Part shown: one piece after another, positions 1 to 7,643 of the stretch
How the letters are laid out: each line of letters starts with the position of its first letter
Position numbering within the stretch: the stretch's first letter is position 1
Assembly (NCBI GenBank): GCA_905234655.1
Contig: CAJOJG010000017.1
Location: forward strand, 38,762 to 102,761
Direction of reading: 5' to 3'
DNA from: an uncultured Bacteroidales bacterium
Lineage (GTDB): Bacteria > Bacteroidota > Bacteroidia > Bacteroidales > UBA3824
DNA: 64,000 bases
Translations under genes and position numbers: made by a program
Notes under the pieces: model-generated
Told to the model about the DNA's origin: nothing
What the model saw: the letters and a program-made list of their open reading frames with translations, nothing else
Databases searched by the model: none

Positions 1-624
1 GTAGTCCTTCGAAATTCCGATGTTGTCCTGTATGACTTCGGGCGTTACCGTAGAACCCTTCGGGAGCGCGATGGCGAGTTTGTCGAGTTCGTTGCTTATC
101 TTCGAGAGGTCTGTGCCGAGATATTCGGTCAGCAACCTTGTCGAGCGTGGATCCGACACAAGCCCGATGCTCTTTACATAACTGTCTATCCACGCCGGAA
201 TCTTGTTCTCGTACAACTTAGTGGAGGTGAACAGCACGCCTGTCTTGTCGACGAGCGTGGCGAGCTTCTTGCGCTTGTCCACAGTCTTGTACTTATGGCA
301 CAGCACAAGTATCGTCGTCTTCTGAGGCTTTTGGGCGTAGAAGGCGAGGTCGTCGATTTTCTTCAAGTCCTGGGCCTCCTTGACGATGACGACCTGGTAC
401 TTCGCCATTGCAGGAAAGCGGCGGGCCATCACGTCGAGGTTCCTCACATCGATGTCCTTGCCATAGACGACGGTCTGGTTAAAGATGCGCTCGTCAGGGC
501 TGAGGACATTATTCTCGATGTAGTTCGAGATTTTGTCGATGAAGTATGGCTCGTCGCCTTGCAGCAGGTAGACATTAGCGTACTTCCCCGCCTTGAGGTC
601 GGACATTATGGATTCGTATGTCAT
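1..624 (-). CDS. holA: DNA polymerase III delta subunit, N-terminal part (runs off the window)
   Basis: The reverse frame is open from the ATG at 624 to base 1 (208 codons, no stop), so only the N-terminal two thirds is present. The product is the clamp-loader delta subunit, which opens the beta sliding clamp. Visible family features are an N-terminal 'VYLLQGDEPYFIDKI' segment and the 'LSKISNELDKLAIALP' helix typical of the delta AAA+-like fold. Its 5' untranslated region is about 130 nt long and contains an inverted repeat (641-739); a canonical Bacteroidota promoter lies at 762-792. Neighbouring AMP nucleosidase and HsdR_N genes are usual companions of holA in this phylum. Identification is from sequence pattern, not from a search. 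Confidence 0.92.
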   Translation of the reverse strand, partial: MTYESIMSDLKAGKYANVYLLQGDEPYFIDKISNYIENNVLSPDERIFNQTVVYGKDIDVRNLDVMARRFPAMAKYQVVIVKEAQDLKKIDDLAFYAQKPQKTTILVLCHKYKTVDKRKKLATLVDKTGVLFTSTKLYENKIPAWIDSYVKSIGLVSDPRSTRLLTEYLGTDLSKISNELDKLAIALPKGSTVTPEVIQDNIGISKDY

Positions 625-640
625 TGTGGCTATGTTATAA

Positions 641-739
641 TTTTTTGTCGCTTCGCGAGAAATCTTTCAAATTCATTTCAAATCTTTCAAATCCTTTATT
701 TGTACGGTTTGTATAAGATTTGAAAGATTTCCCGCGAAG
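641..739. repeat. Inverted repeat in the holA leader; one arm recurs upstream of mrdA
   Basis: The arms at 652-673 and 718-739 are reverse complements with one mismatch (core TCGCGAGAAATCTTTCAAAT). They could fold into a 22-bp stem with a 44-nt loop in the holA 5' UTR. The 26 bases at 641-666 are an exact reverse-complement match to 48184-48209 at the end of aroA, so this is a dispersed intergenic word rather than a gene-specific structure. Confidence 0.75.
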
Positions 740-761
740 CGGCATTATAATTTTTCGTCCA

Positions 762-792
762 CAAAGGTAAACATAAATTGGACAACGCCAAA
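762..792 (-). promoter_or_regulatory. Promoter for holA
   Basis: On the minus strand the sequence reads TTTG-N19-TACCTTTG, an exact match to the Bacteroidota housekeeping consensus. Transcription should begin near 757, giving a leader of about 130 nt that carries the inverted repeat. Confidence 0.7.
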
Positions 793-797
793 AATTT

Positions 798-1577
798 TTA
801 GTCATGGTCGAACCTCAGATGGCGGACGCTCATGCAGTTGTTCATTATCTCACGGAGCGTGCGGATTCCCATCTCGAGGTGGTCGTCGACATAGTTTTTA
901 GTGACACTATTGTCGCTCTCACGGGTCTTCACGCCCGAGGCTACCATCGGCTGGTCGGACACCAGGAGCATCGCGCCGCAGGGTATCTTGTTCTTGAACC
1001 CCACAGTAAAAAGCGTCGCGGTCTCCATGTCCACGCCCATCGCGCGAATCTTGCGGAGATAGTCCTTGAAATCCTCGTCCCACTCCCACACGCGGCGGTT
1101 AGTGGTGTAGACCGTGCCTGTCCAGTAGTCGTGTCCAAGGTCGCGCACAACCGCCGAGGCAGCCCTGAGAAGCTGGAACGCGGGCAGTGCCGGGACTTCG
1201 GGCGGAAGGTACTGGTCGGAGGTGCCCTCGCCCCTTATGGCGGCTATCGGGAGGATTACGTCGCCGAGCTTGTTGATTTTCTTCAGGCCGCCACACTTAC
1301 CGAGGAACATGACCGCCTCGGGCTTTACCGCGCTCAGGAGATCCATGATTGTGGCGGCGTTCGGGCTGCCCATGCCGAAGTTAATCAGCGTTATGCCTTC
1401 AGCGGAGACGCTCGGCATGTTCTTGTCGAGCCCCATGACCGGCACGCTAAAACGCTTGGAGAACAGCTCGAGGTAGTTCTGGAAGTTAGTCAGAAGGATG
1501 TACTTGTCAAAATCGCCGAGTTCCCGTCCCGTGTACCTCGGCAACCAGTTGTTAACGATTTCTTCTTTTGTCCTCAT
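798..1577 (-). CDS. amn: AMP nucleosidase
   Basis: A 259-residue protein that hydrolyses AMP to adenine and ribose 5-phosphate in the cytoplasm. It belongs to the short Bacteroidota form, which consists of the phosphorylase (PNP/UDP) domain without the long N-terminal domain of the E. coli enzyme. Visible motifs are INFGMGSPNAATIMD at about 65-79, FLGKCGGLKK at 91-100 and the nucleoside-binding GVDMETATLF at 181-190. It is divergent from the HsdR_N gene, whose -33 box abuts its start codon. A long open frame on the opposite strand over this gene is an artefact of codon bias. Confidence 0.9.
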   Translation of the reverse strand: MRTKEEIVNNWLPRYTGRELGDFDKYILLTNFQNYLELFSKRFSVPVMGLDKNMPSVSAEGITLINFGMGSPNAATIMDLLSAVKPEAVMFLGKCGGLKKINKLGDVILPIAAIRGEGTSDQYLPPEVPALPAFQLLRAASAVVRDLGHDYWTGTVYTTNRRVWEWDEDFKDYLRKIRAMGVDMETATLFTVGFKNKIPCGAMLLVSDQPMVASGVKTRESDNSVTKNYVDDHLEMGIRTLREIMNNCMSVRHLRFDHD

Positions 1578-1608
1578 TTTGTTTTTAAGTTTTTAATTGT
1601 TAATTTTG
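1578..1608 (+). promoter_or_regulatory. Promoter for the HsdR_N gene
   Basis: TTTG-N19-TAATTTTG, matching TTTG-N19-TAnnTTTG exactly. Predicted start of transcription is near 1614, so the ATG at 1653 is the reasonable translation start and upstream extension of the frame is excluded. Confidence 0.65.
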
Positions 1609-1652
1609 CACCATGTTATTATCAACCTCAACAATGTCAAACACTTTCGGCA

Positions 1653-2105
1653 ATGGAAAAGCTAAATCTGCCTCAGTATGGCCTTAACATCAAGACTGAT
1701 GCACAAAATAAATACATTTTTGACATAATACGAAAAAAATTTTTGGTCTTGACCCCGGAAGAATGGGTCCGGCAGAATTTTGTGCATTTTCTCATAAACG
1801 ACCTCCACTACCCTCAGTCGCTCATAGCCACTGAAAACGGCCTCAAACTTTTCAACACCCAAAAACGCGCCGACATCGTCATATACGGCCGCGACATGAA
1901 GCCCTTGGTCGTCGTCGAATGTAAGGCGACGGACGTGACGATAACCCAAGAAACGTTCAACCAGGTCGCCCGCTACAACATCAACTTCAAGGCGCGGCTC
2001 GTCATTGTCACCAATGGAATGAAGCACTATTGCGCCCGGTTCGACGCCGCGAGCTCAAGGTACACTTTCCTTAATGAAATTCCTGACTATTCACAGTTGA
2101 TTTAG
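1653..2105 (+). CDS. Solo HsdR_N-type PD-(D/E)XK nuclease-domain protein
   Basis: A 150-residue stand-alone protein that resembles the N-terminal nuclease domain of type I restriction R subunits. A PD-(D/E)XK core is visible: Asp74 in RADIVIY, then Glu89 and Lys91 in VVECKA. There is no helicase domain and no hsdM or hsdS gene nearby, so it is not part of a type I restriction system. The gene recurs next to holA in Bacteroidota, suggesting a housekeeping DNA-related role, but its function is not established. The start was chosen from the promoter at 1578-1608; the open frame continues upstream only as a shadow of amn. Confidence 0.8.
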   Translation: MEKLNLPQYGLNIKTDAQNKYIFDIIRKKFLVLTPEEWVRQNFVHFLINDLHYPQSLIATENGLKLFNTQKRADIVIYGRDMKPLVVVECKATDVTITQETFNQVARYNINFKARLVIVTNGMKHYCARFDAASSRYTFLNEIPDYSQLI

Positions 2106-2182
2106 AGGACAGCTACACAAGGAAAAATGTTGAGAATCAACAAGACTCCCAACATTCCAGAATACGTAATACAATGTTTCAT
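2102..2182 (-). pseudogene. Remnant of a propeller-gene signal peptide (array edge)
   Basis: The reverse strand encodes MLGVLLILNIFPCVAVL and then stops at the end of the HsdR_N gene. The same DNA occurs at about 3398-3448 as the signal peptide of the propeller protein at 2331-3476 (MLGVLLILNIFPWVAIS). Nothing of a mature protein follows, so this is the 5' stub of a lost array member whose remainder was deleted at the boundary with HsdR_N. Confidence 0.6.
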
Positions 2183-2259
2183 GTGCATTTTTGATTGCGA
2201 GCAATAAATAAGTACCATATTCCACGCCACAAAAATATACACATTTTTCCGAAAACACG

Positions 2260-2315
2260 TGCCACTTTTGGGTGATTTTTCAACGCGAAAGCCAAAAAAA
2301 TACACAAAAGTGGCA
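2260..2315. repeat. Cassette hairpin, copy A
   Basis: An inverted repeat (TGCCACTTTTG at 2260-2270, CAAAAGTGGCA at 2305-2315, perfect 11-bp stem) lies 16 nt beyond the stop codon of the 2331-3476 gene. The flanking 2221-2259 matches the other copies (TCCACGCCACAAAA, CCGAAAACACG). The inner stem has decayed compared with copies B and C. Confidence 0.8.
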
Positions 2316-2330
2316 GATTAGATTAAAGTA

Positions 2331-3476
2331 TCATTCGCGGAGGATTTTTGGAACAGGGAGAAAGCAAGGAGGACTTTCGCCGTCACAAGGATTTGCGGAA
2401 AACCAGGAGGCGGGAAATATTTGGTTTGACGGTTCTATTTTGTCTTTTGACGGAACGTAGATGTATTCCATCTCCGTGTTTCCAAGCTTGTCAGTAGAGA
2501 GCGATATGGCATATTTTTCATACGAGTAGAAACACGTCTTATGGTGAAAAACATCATAAAACGGACTTGAACTTAACTCAATACCATAGTAATCAATAAT
2601 GTTTGTTATTTTTTCTGACCCAAAATCGACATATCCATCTTTAAGGTCATATTCCAATAAATCCGTAACCCGGGCACGAGATTTATCATGGATAAAGTTG
2701 CAATATATCTTTTTCCCGTCGTATGAAAATGCAGATGTAATATAAAATTCATCAGGGAAATCGGCGAGTTTAATGCTTTTGACCTTGAAAGTACCAGTCA
2801 TTCGGTCAAAATCTCCGTAATGAAGCTCTGCAAATCTCAAGACTGAAGTAAAATGTTTGCAATCAGGACTGAGCATTACATATAAATCGTTATCACGACT
2901 GGGTTGTTTTTTATTCTCAAATATCCAATCTTCACTGCCACAATATATAACCTCATCATTTGACAACAAATATTTCCGTATCTCGTCATCTCCAGAATAG
3001 AACAACCACACTCCACTGCAATCTGACTTGTGCACGGCAAGCACTATATCGCCCGTCTCAAAATTATCTATTTTCTTTATGACTTTGTTCTTCTCAAGAT
3101 CTATCATCATATAATTTCTCCCAAAATAATGGACGATATTACTTGAACTGCCTGGCACAAAACATTTTGACTCGTAAACAAGCATTGAACTGCCCTCTAT
3201 GACATTGTTGTCGGCATCATGTAGAATACCATCATACCCAATTAGCCTCGTATCTCCATTTTCATCTACATAATAGCATTGTTCGACATCATAGTATTCT
3301 TTTAAGTAAACATTGTCGCAGACCTCAACACTCGGGTGATTTAAATCAAGATAATATCCACCAATGAAAAAACGCGACACATGCTTTGACTGTGAAATGG
3401 CTACCCAAGGAAAAATGTTGAGAATCAACAAGACTCCCAACATTCTGTAATACACGAAAAAAACTCTGATTACCAT
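2331..3476 (-). CDS. Secreted beta-propeller-like protein, array pair 1
   Basis: An unassigned exported protein of 381 residues. The ATG at 3476 overlaps the end of the upstream lipoprotein gene by 7 nt, which implies translational coupling; an internal Met at 3443 is an alternative. A hydrophobic signal segment (MLGVLLILNIFPWVAIS) is followed by repeated short beta-strand blocks with 'SPDCKHFTSVLRF', 'AFSYDGKKIYCNF' and 'LLEYDLKDG', the look of a degenerate six- or seven-bladed propeller. The last residues, LPVPKILRE, are shared with the other propeller genes here because the 3' DNA is a repeat. No T9SS sorting domain is visible. The gene is clearly AT-richer than the flanking housekeeping genes. 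Fold and role are inferred. Confidence 0.65.
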   Translation of the reverse strand: MVIRVFFVYYRMLGVLLILNIFPWVAISQSKHVSRFFIGGYYLDLNHPSVEVCDNVYLKEYYDVEQCYYVDENGDTRLIGYDGILHDADNNVIEGSSMLVYESKCFVPGSSSNIVHYFGRNYMMIDLEKNKVIKKIDNFETGDIVLAVHKSDCSGVWLFYSGDDEIRKYLLSNDEVIYCGSEDWIFENKKQPSRDNDLYVMLSPDCKHFTSVLRFAELHYGDFDRMTGTFKVKSIKLADFPDEFYITSAFSYDGKKIYCNFIHDKSRARVTDLLEYDLKDGYVDFGSEKITNIIDYYGIELSSSPFYDVFHHKTCFYSYEKYAISLSTDKLGNTEMEYIYVPSKDKIEPSNQIFPASWFSANPCDGESPPCFLPVPKILRE

Positions 3477-4234
3477 TGTTCTGGAGTAATAGTACGGACA
3501 AGACGGATTCTCGCTTTTTGGGTAGGGTTGTTCGTATAACCGTAAGTGACCTTGCCATTTTGACTTGTCGGCCACCATACTACAACCCCACATCCCTTTT
3601 TCTTGTTCGCGCTATTGGAATTAATCCACATAGATGTAACGAAATCGATATAATTTCTCAAGTCCCTATCTATCAGTTCTTCTTCTCCTTCGATATACAA
3701 TTCCAAATCATTTGGAATCAAACTCTTGTCGGAATAGATCAAACCAATATTACGAATATCATCTTCGGTAGGAATGTGGAACCCGTTCTCGCGAGCCAAA
3801 GTCTTACGATTGAATATAACATTGTCAAAACTTCTCATACGGCTGCCTGTTCCAAAATTTCTTTCCCACTCGTAGAAGTAGCCATATTTCACACCAGCCT
3901 CATCTCCAGGTAACGTACTATACCATTGTCCACAATTAGTATGCACATAGTCAAGAAACCACTCTTGAAGAATTGTGAAATCTTCGTTAGCCACTTTTAC
4001 CGTTCTGTAGGCATCGTATTCTTTACGATTCCTTTTCATCATTAGCACAGAGGAGGTATCCAAAAAGGAGAAGCTCTTTGACAGACGTCGCCCCTGCCTG
4101 ACGCTTGTATCGGACATTTGTGAAATGACTTCAGTGACAGAGGAATCCTCTTCCTCCTCGCAGGCCGTCATGCCTGCGAGCATCACGGCAACGACTGCCG
4201 CAAATGCAATTAGCTTCATGATTCTGTTTTTCAT
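3470..4234 (-). CDS. Surface lipoprotein with FISUMP-like domain, array pair 1
   Basis: A 254-residue lipoprotein. The signal peptide (MKNRIMKLIAFAAVVAVMLAGMTAC) has its lipidated Cys at 25, followed by EEEED, an acidic tract like the Bacteroidota lipoprotein export signals that send lipoproteins to the cell surface. The C-terminal half has the order seen in Fibrobacter succinogenes major paralogous (FISUMP) domains: YGYFYEWER, NGFHIPTEDDI, GCGVVVWWPTS and a terminal RIRLVR. The signal-peptide DNA and about 60 bp upstream are nearly identical to the gene at 5760-6707, while the mature parts differ. The function of the domain is unknown; probable surface protein. Confidence 0.65.
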   Translation of the reverse strand: MKNRIMKLIAFAAVVAVMLAGMTACEEEEDSSVTEVISQMSDTSVRQGRRLSKSFSFLDTSSVLMMKRNRKEYDAYRTVKVANEDFTILQEWFLDYVHTNCGQWYSTLPGDEAGVKYGYFYEWERNFGTGSRMRSFDNVIFNRKTLARENGFHIPTEDDIRNIGLIYSDKSLIPNDLELYIEGEEELIDRDLRNYIDFVTSMWINSNSANKKKGCGVVVWWPTSQNGKVTYGYTNNPTQKARIRLVRTITPEQW

Positions 4235-4264
4235 GTTAATATGAATTATTTATTGATTACGGGC

Positions 4265-4360
4265 AAGCAATATTGCTTCCACGCCACAAAATTTTCCGAA
4301 AACACGTGCCACTTTTGGGTAATTTTTCGTGCGGAAGTCAAAAATTACCCAAAAGCGGCA
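4265..4360. repeat. Cassette leader and hairpin, copy B
   Basis: This segment holds a perfect 14-bp palindrome (AAGCAATATTGCTT, 4265-4278) and a 21-bp stem with one mismatch (arms 4307-4327 and 4340-4360, 12-nt loop). The hairpin begins 16 nt after the stop codon of the 4376-5785 gene and lies upstream of the lipoprotein gene starting at 4234. It may terminate or process transcripts; no long T-run follows, so a classical terminator is not certain. Confidence 0.85.
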
Positions 4361-4375
4361 TGTTAGATTAAAGCA

Positions 4376-5785
4376 TCATTCGCGGATTATTTTTGGAAGA
4401 GAAACCTGTTTTGGAATTTTCACAAATTTTGAAACCGTCTTCATTTCATCATTATGGAACAAAACACTCATGGTGACATTGCAAATCCCGAATGACATGA
4501 AATTATGAACGACATGCCTTCCTTCAGCAATAACACCATCGCCAAAATCCCACGATACTTTTTTAGCGCCAATACCTCGGTAATCGAAACTTGCCGAACC
4601 ACACTCCACCGCATAAAGGAATGACGGCAGGTAACGAGGAACATGAAGAAACGAATTTTCACACACAGCTCCGTCGAGATACAACGCTTGGTAATTGAAC
4701 TTACAATCATTCGACGGAGCATCCGGACTTTCTATGACAGAAACATATCCATCACCAGAAAAACCAAGGTATATATTTCCATCAGGACCTACTATCATGT
4801 CAGACCGACTGTTAAAAATATCCCCCGACATTTGCTTCCGTAGGACGACAATGGTGTCTGCAACCTCACTTGCTTTGTGAATTGAGCCCACAATCCTGTA
4901 CCTGATAACCATAAATTCCGACTTTGTTTTTCCATATTTGCCACAGAACAAATATTCACCCGACGGCGAAAACTCAAAACAACTAACACTGTCTATACCC
5001 ATGTCCACCTTACCTGCCACATCGCCATACTCGCCGATCTCAGTTCTGTAATACTTCTCTCCATTTTTGAACAATAAAAAAGAGCCGTCAGCAGAAATCC
5101 TCAGATTAGAACGGTAGACGGTCGTAGTCATTTTAAAATCACGTGCAGTCGATACCAACATAAGGCTATCAGAAACTTCAAATGTTTTAAGGCAACCTTC
5201 CTCGTCATTATACACAATCAGACACGGATAATCATTGACACTTACAGTCACAAAATCGTCTATCCTTAAACCACGATAAACATCATGCGAAGCCAAGGAA
5301 ACTATACCTTTGGCACAATTAATTATCAAATGATGAAGTTCATGCACACTTCCTACCTTGGCATTCTCCTTTTTCACAAAAAGATGGTGTACATCCTTGT
5401 TTTCATTGTCGCCGATATTACAAATCCCGAAATCAAACGCGGAAACAAAAGAATCATTGTATATTACCCTATTTTCAAAATCAGCAACCTCAAAATACAG
5501 GACTCCATTCTTCTTTACGAGATAACAATAAAACAGGAGATTCCCGTAATCATCGGAATATGCGACAAAATAGTCGTGCATATTATGACTATTATGATAA
5601 TCTTCGCTTCCCTCATAAACTGGCATGACCACGGCCCTCCCGTCCTGAAAAGACACATGCGCACCAGACCCGAAAATCCAATTGTCATAATTTTTCTGAC
5701 AAACCGCCGATGGAACGGAGCTTGTCAGAAAAAAAATGAACAGAATTGCCAGGATTGCATTACTGATATTTCGGCTCGAAAACAT
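4376..5785 (-). CDS. Secreted propeller protein with C-terminal PKD domain, array pair 2
   Basis: The start at 5785 gives a 469-residue protein with a clear signal peptide (MFSSRNISNAILAILFIFFL, ending near SAVCQ) and overlaps the upstream lipoprotein gene by 26 nt. The N-terminus (NWIFGSGAHVSFQDG, DDYGNLLFYC) is typical of long T9SS-exported Bacteroidota propeller proteins. 'ISADGSFLLFKNG', 'FSPSGEYLFCGKYG' and 'VGPDGNIYLGFSG' look like propeller blades. A PKD-like domain follows (VSWDFGDGVIAEGRHVVHNF). Where relatives carry a T9SS sorting domain, this protein stops with SLPKIIRE, encoded by the 3' repeat shared with its neighbours. It may therefore stay periplasmic or work with the lipoprotein partner; that is inference. 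Confidence 0.7.
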   Translation of the reverse strand: MFSSRNISNAILAILFIFFLTSSVPSAVCQKNYDNWIFGSGAHVSFQDGRAVVMPVYEGSEDYHNSHNMHDYFVAYSDDYGNLLFYCYLVKKNGVLYFEVADFENRVIYNDSFVSAFDFGICNIGDNENKDVHHLFVKKENAKVGSVHELHHLIINCAKGIVSLASHDVYRGLRIDDFVTVSVNDYPCLIVYNDEEGCLKTFEVSDSLMLVSTARDFKMTTTVYRSNLRISADGSFLLFKNGEKYYRTEIGEYGDVAGKVDMGIDSVSCFEFSPSGEYLFCGKYGKTKSEFMVIRYRIVGSIHKASEVADTIVVLRKQMSGDIFNSRSDMIVGPDGNIYLGFSGDGYVSVIESPDAPSNDCKFNYQALYLDGAVCENSFLHVPRYLPSFLYAVECGSASFDYRGIGAKKVSWDFGDGVIAEGRHVVHNFMSFGICNVTMSVLFHNDEMKTVSKFVKIPKQVSLPKIIRE

Positions 5786-6707
5786 AGCGTATTGAATAGC
5801 ACTCACGATCAAGCGTCTGAAGTCCAATAAATGCTACATAATCGTAATATTTCTTGTCAAGCGGATTCTTGTAATGACGTTTCACCGTGAAAAAACGGTG
5901 CCCATTATCTGAACCATCCTGCATGTGAAATACTCCTTCCTCTCCAAGCGCATTAAACCAACCGCATGAAAGAGTTTCATTGTATGTGCCATACCGATAA
6001 CCAGCAAATGTCTTGTCACAATCCTTATCAGTACCTTTTTTCAAACCACATAAAAAAGCATCGAAATACATTTCATCCCAACCTGAAAAATCATGAACGC
6101 TTTTCAATTGTTGCTGATATACATCATGGTCTTCTTCCATCAAATCATTAATGTCAATTCTGTTTGGCAACCTACCCACATGTTCATAAACTCTTGTAGG
6201 TCTTCCGTTAGCTCTGTAATCAGGCAATTTCATATAGAAATCATTACGAAGTTGGTATGCCAGCGGCCATTGATACAGATAGCCATATTTCGCCGCATTC
6301 GATTCCTTGAAGTCATACACTGTGCATTGATGATTGAATTCTACTTTTTCAGCCACATTGTCAATCATCATGTAGAAGTACCTGCCAGGGTTAGATACTC
6401 GATAGACTTTTACCGCAAGGTATTTTTTCTTTGGATCTGAATAGCAATAGACAGTGTCAACTTCCAAATAGTCCGATTCATCGGCGACAAGACCCTTAGA
6501 TACGCCAGCAGCATACTTCTGACTGAACGTCCACTCCATCCTCTTACCGTCAACGACAAGTACGCCGTCATTAGCCACTTCCACTTGCTCACTGACTGAT
6601 TCTGCCTCAACCACTACCGGTTCTTCCTCCTCGCAGGCCGTCATGCCTGCGAGCACCACGGCAATGACTGCCGCAAATGCAATTAGCTTCATGATTCTGT
6701 TTTTCAT
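5760..6707 (-). CDS. Surface lipoprotein with FISUMP-like domain, array pair 2
   Basis: A 315-residue lipoprotein whose first 29 residues match the 3470-4234 product except for two positions (Cys25 followed by EEEE). After a region of its own (about 30-150), a FISUMP-like domain begins with KYGYLYQWPLAYQ, includes FDAFLCGLKKGTD and FAGYRYGTYNETLSCGWF, and ends in CYSIRYVFEPKYQ. The DNA from 4235 upward and from 6708 upward is nearly identical for over 50 bp, so the two genes share a leader. It is translationally coupled to the propeller gene downstream. The acidic residues after the Cys suggest surface exposure. Ligand unknown. Confidence 0.65.
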   Translation of the reverse strand: MKNRIMKLIAFAAVIAVVLAGMTACEEEEPVVVEAESVSEQVEVANDGVLVVDGKRMEWTFSQKYAAGVSKGLVADESDYLEVDTVYCYSDPKKKYLAVKVYRVSNPGRYFYMMIDNVAEKVEFNHQCTVYDFKESNAAKYGYLYQWPLAYQLRNDFYMKLPDYRANGRPTRVYEHVGRLPNRIDINDLMEEDHDVYQQQLKSVHDFSGWDEMYFDAFLCGLKKGTDKDCDKTFAGYRYGTYNETLSCGWFNALGEEGVFHMQDGSDNGHRFFTVKRHYKNPLDKKYYDYVAFIGLQTLDRECYSIRYVFEPKYQ

Positions 6708-6737
6708 GTTAATATGAATTATTTATTGATTACGGGC

Positions 6738-6824
6738 AAGCAATATTGCTTCCACGCCACAAAAAACACGTGCCACTTTTGGGTAATTTTTCGTGCGGAA
6801 GTCAAAAATTACCCAAAAGCGGCA
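6738..6824. repeat. Cassette leader and hairpin, copy C
   Basis: The same 14-bp palindrome (6738-6751) and 21-bp stem (6771-6791 with 6804-6824) as copy B, with the loop bases also conserved; a short piece between palindrome and stem is missing. Here the hairpin lies 8 nt beyond the stop codon of the LuxR-type gene, and the shared sequence TTAGATTAAAGCATC actually contains that stop codon. Confidence 0.85.
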
Positions 6825-6831
6825 GGTTAGA

Positions 6832-7575
6832 TTAAAGCATCTTGTGATTCACGCAATAAAACAACGCCTCGGAGATATTAGAGACATCAAGTTTCTTAAA
6901 AAGACGCTTCCTGTAAGTCTTCACGGAATCCACTGACAGGCATATAGATTTTGCGATGTCGTCCATGGTGCGCCCCTGTGCCGAGAGCCACAGTATTTGC
7001 CTTTCGATGTCAGTCAAGACGACAACCTCCTGCCGCGTCCAGCAGCGCGTAGACAACGAATACTCATAATAATCAGGCTCACCTTCCTTGCACAAGACAA
7101 TATTGCCGGAACTTTGTCCCGTAGGCATCGTCAGGACAAAAAGTCCGACCTTGACATTGCCATCCACAACTTTGACAGGCACAAAATATTGGAGCATCAG
7201 CATCTTGCCAAGATGGAAATTATACGAAACCTTGACTTTCAAGATTTCATCGTCAGGCATCCCCCGCAAGAACGAGAACACGGCCTCATTAATCTTCACA
7301 AGCATCTTATAATCCTCGTCCGGCACGCACTTCACAAACTTGTCGCAGTCCACGTCCCCCACCTCTGATGTATCGACACCGCACCACCGCGCAATATTGT
7401 CGGTCATATACAGCACCTTGTTATCCTCATAGTCCACGAGGTACATCCCGCACCCAAATATTTGCGTCATGGACTTGGCGAGCCTTAAGTCCACACCGGC
7501 AACACCGCCGCCACATTCCCCACGTCCCATGATAAAATTTGGATAACTGAAAAAATCTTTGATGCTCTTTTCCAT
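6832..7575 (-). CDS. LuxR-family regulator with PAS-like N-terminal domain
   Basis: A cytoplasmic DNA-binding regulator of 247 residues. The start at 7575 (MEKSIKDFF) is chosen because the promoter at 7602-7632 lies downstream of the longer frame's Met at 7614. Residues about 30-175 look like a PAS-type sensor fold (CGMYLVDYEDNKVLYMTDN, ARWCGVD). The C-terminal 60 residues form a LuxR/NarL helix-turn-helix: LTDIERQILWLSAQGRTMDD, IAKSICLSVDSVKTYRKRLF. No receiver aspartate is seen, so it may sense a ligand directly. It sits inside the lipoprotein-propeller array on the same strand and is the obvious candidate to control it, but no operator was identified. Confidence 0.78.
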   Translation of the reverse strand: MEKSIKDFFSYPNFIMGRGECGGGVAGVDLRLAKSMTQIFGCGMYLVDYEDNKVLYMTDNIARWCGVDTSEVGDVDCDKFVKCVPDEDYKMLVKINEAVFSFLRGMPDDEILKVKVSYNFHLGKMLMLQYFVPVKVVDGNVKVGLFVLTMPTGQSSGNIVLCKEGEPDYYEYSLSTRCWTRQEVVVLTDIERQILWLSAQGRTMDDIAKSICLSVDSVKTYRKRLFKKLDVSNISEALFYCVNHKML

Positions 7576-7601
7576 CGTGTCTTTTTTTAATATTTCCGCC
7601 G

Positions 7602-7632
7602 CAAATATAGACACAATGAAGAAAAAAGCAAA
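7602..7632 (-). promoter_or_regulatory. Promoter for the LuxR-type gene
   Basis: On the minus strand TTTG-N19-TATATTTG, an exact match to the phylum consensus. Transcription should begin near 7597, 22 nt before the ATG at 7575. This rules out the upstream Met at 7614. Confidence 0.75.
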
Positions 7633-7643
7633 ATTAATTTCGG

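Noticed and set aside
804-1652. Long open frame on the plus strand over amn, continuous with the HsdR_N gene
   Set aside because: It is the antisense of the conserved AMP nucleosidase and lies upstream of the HsdR_N promoter; the biased codon use of this genome leaves antisense frames open.
1653-2105. Type I restriction system
   Set aside because: Only the N-terminal nuclease-like domain is present; there is no helicase, methylase or specificity gene.
7576-7614. Longer N-terminus for the LuxR-type protein (Met at 7614)
   Set aside because: The -7 box of its promoter lies within this extension, so the message would not include it.
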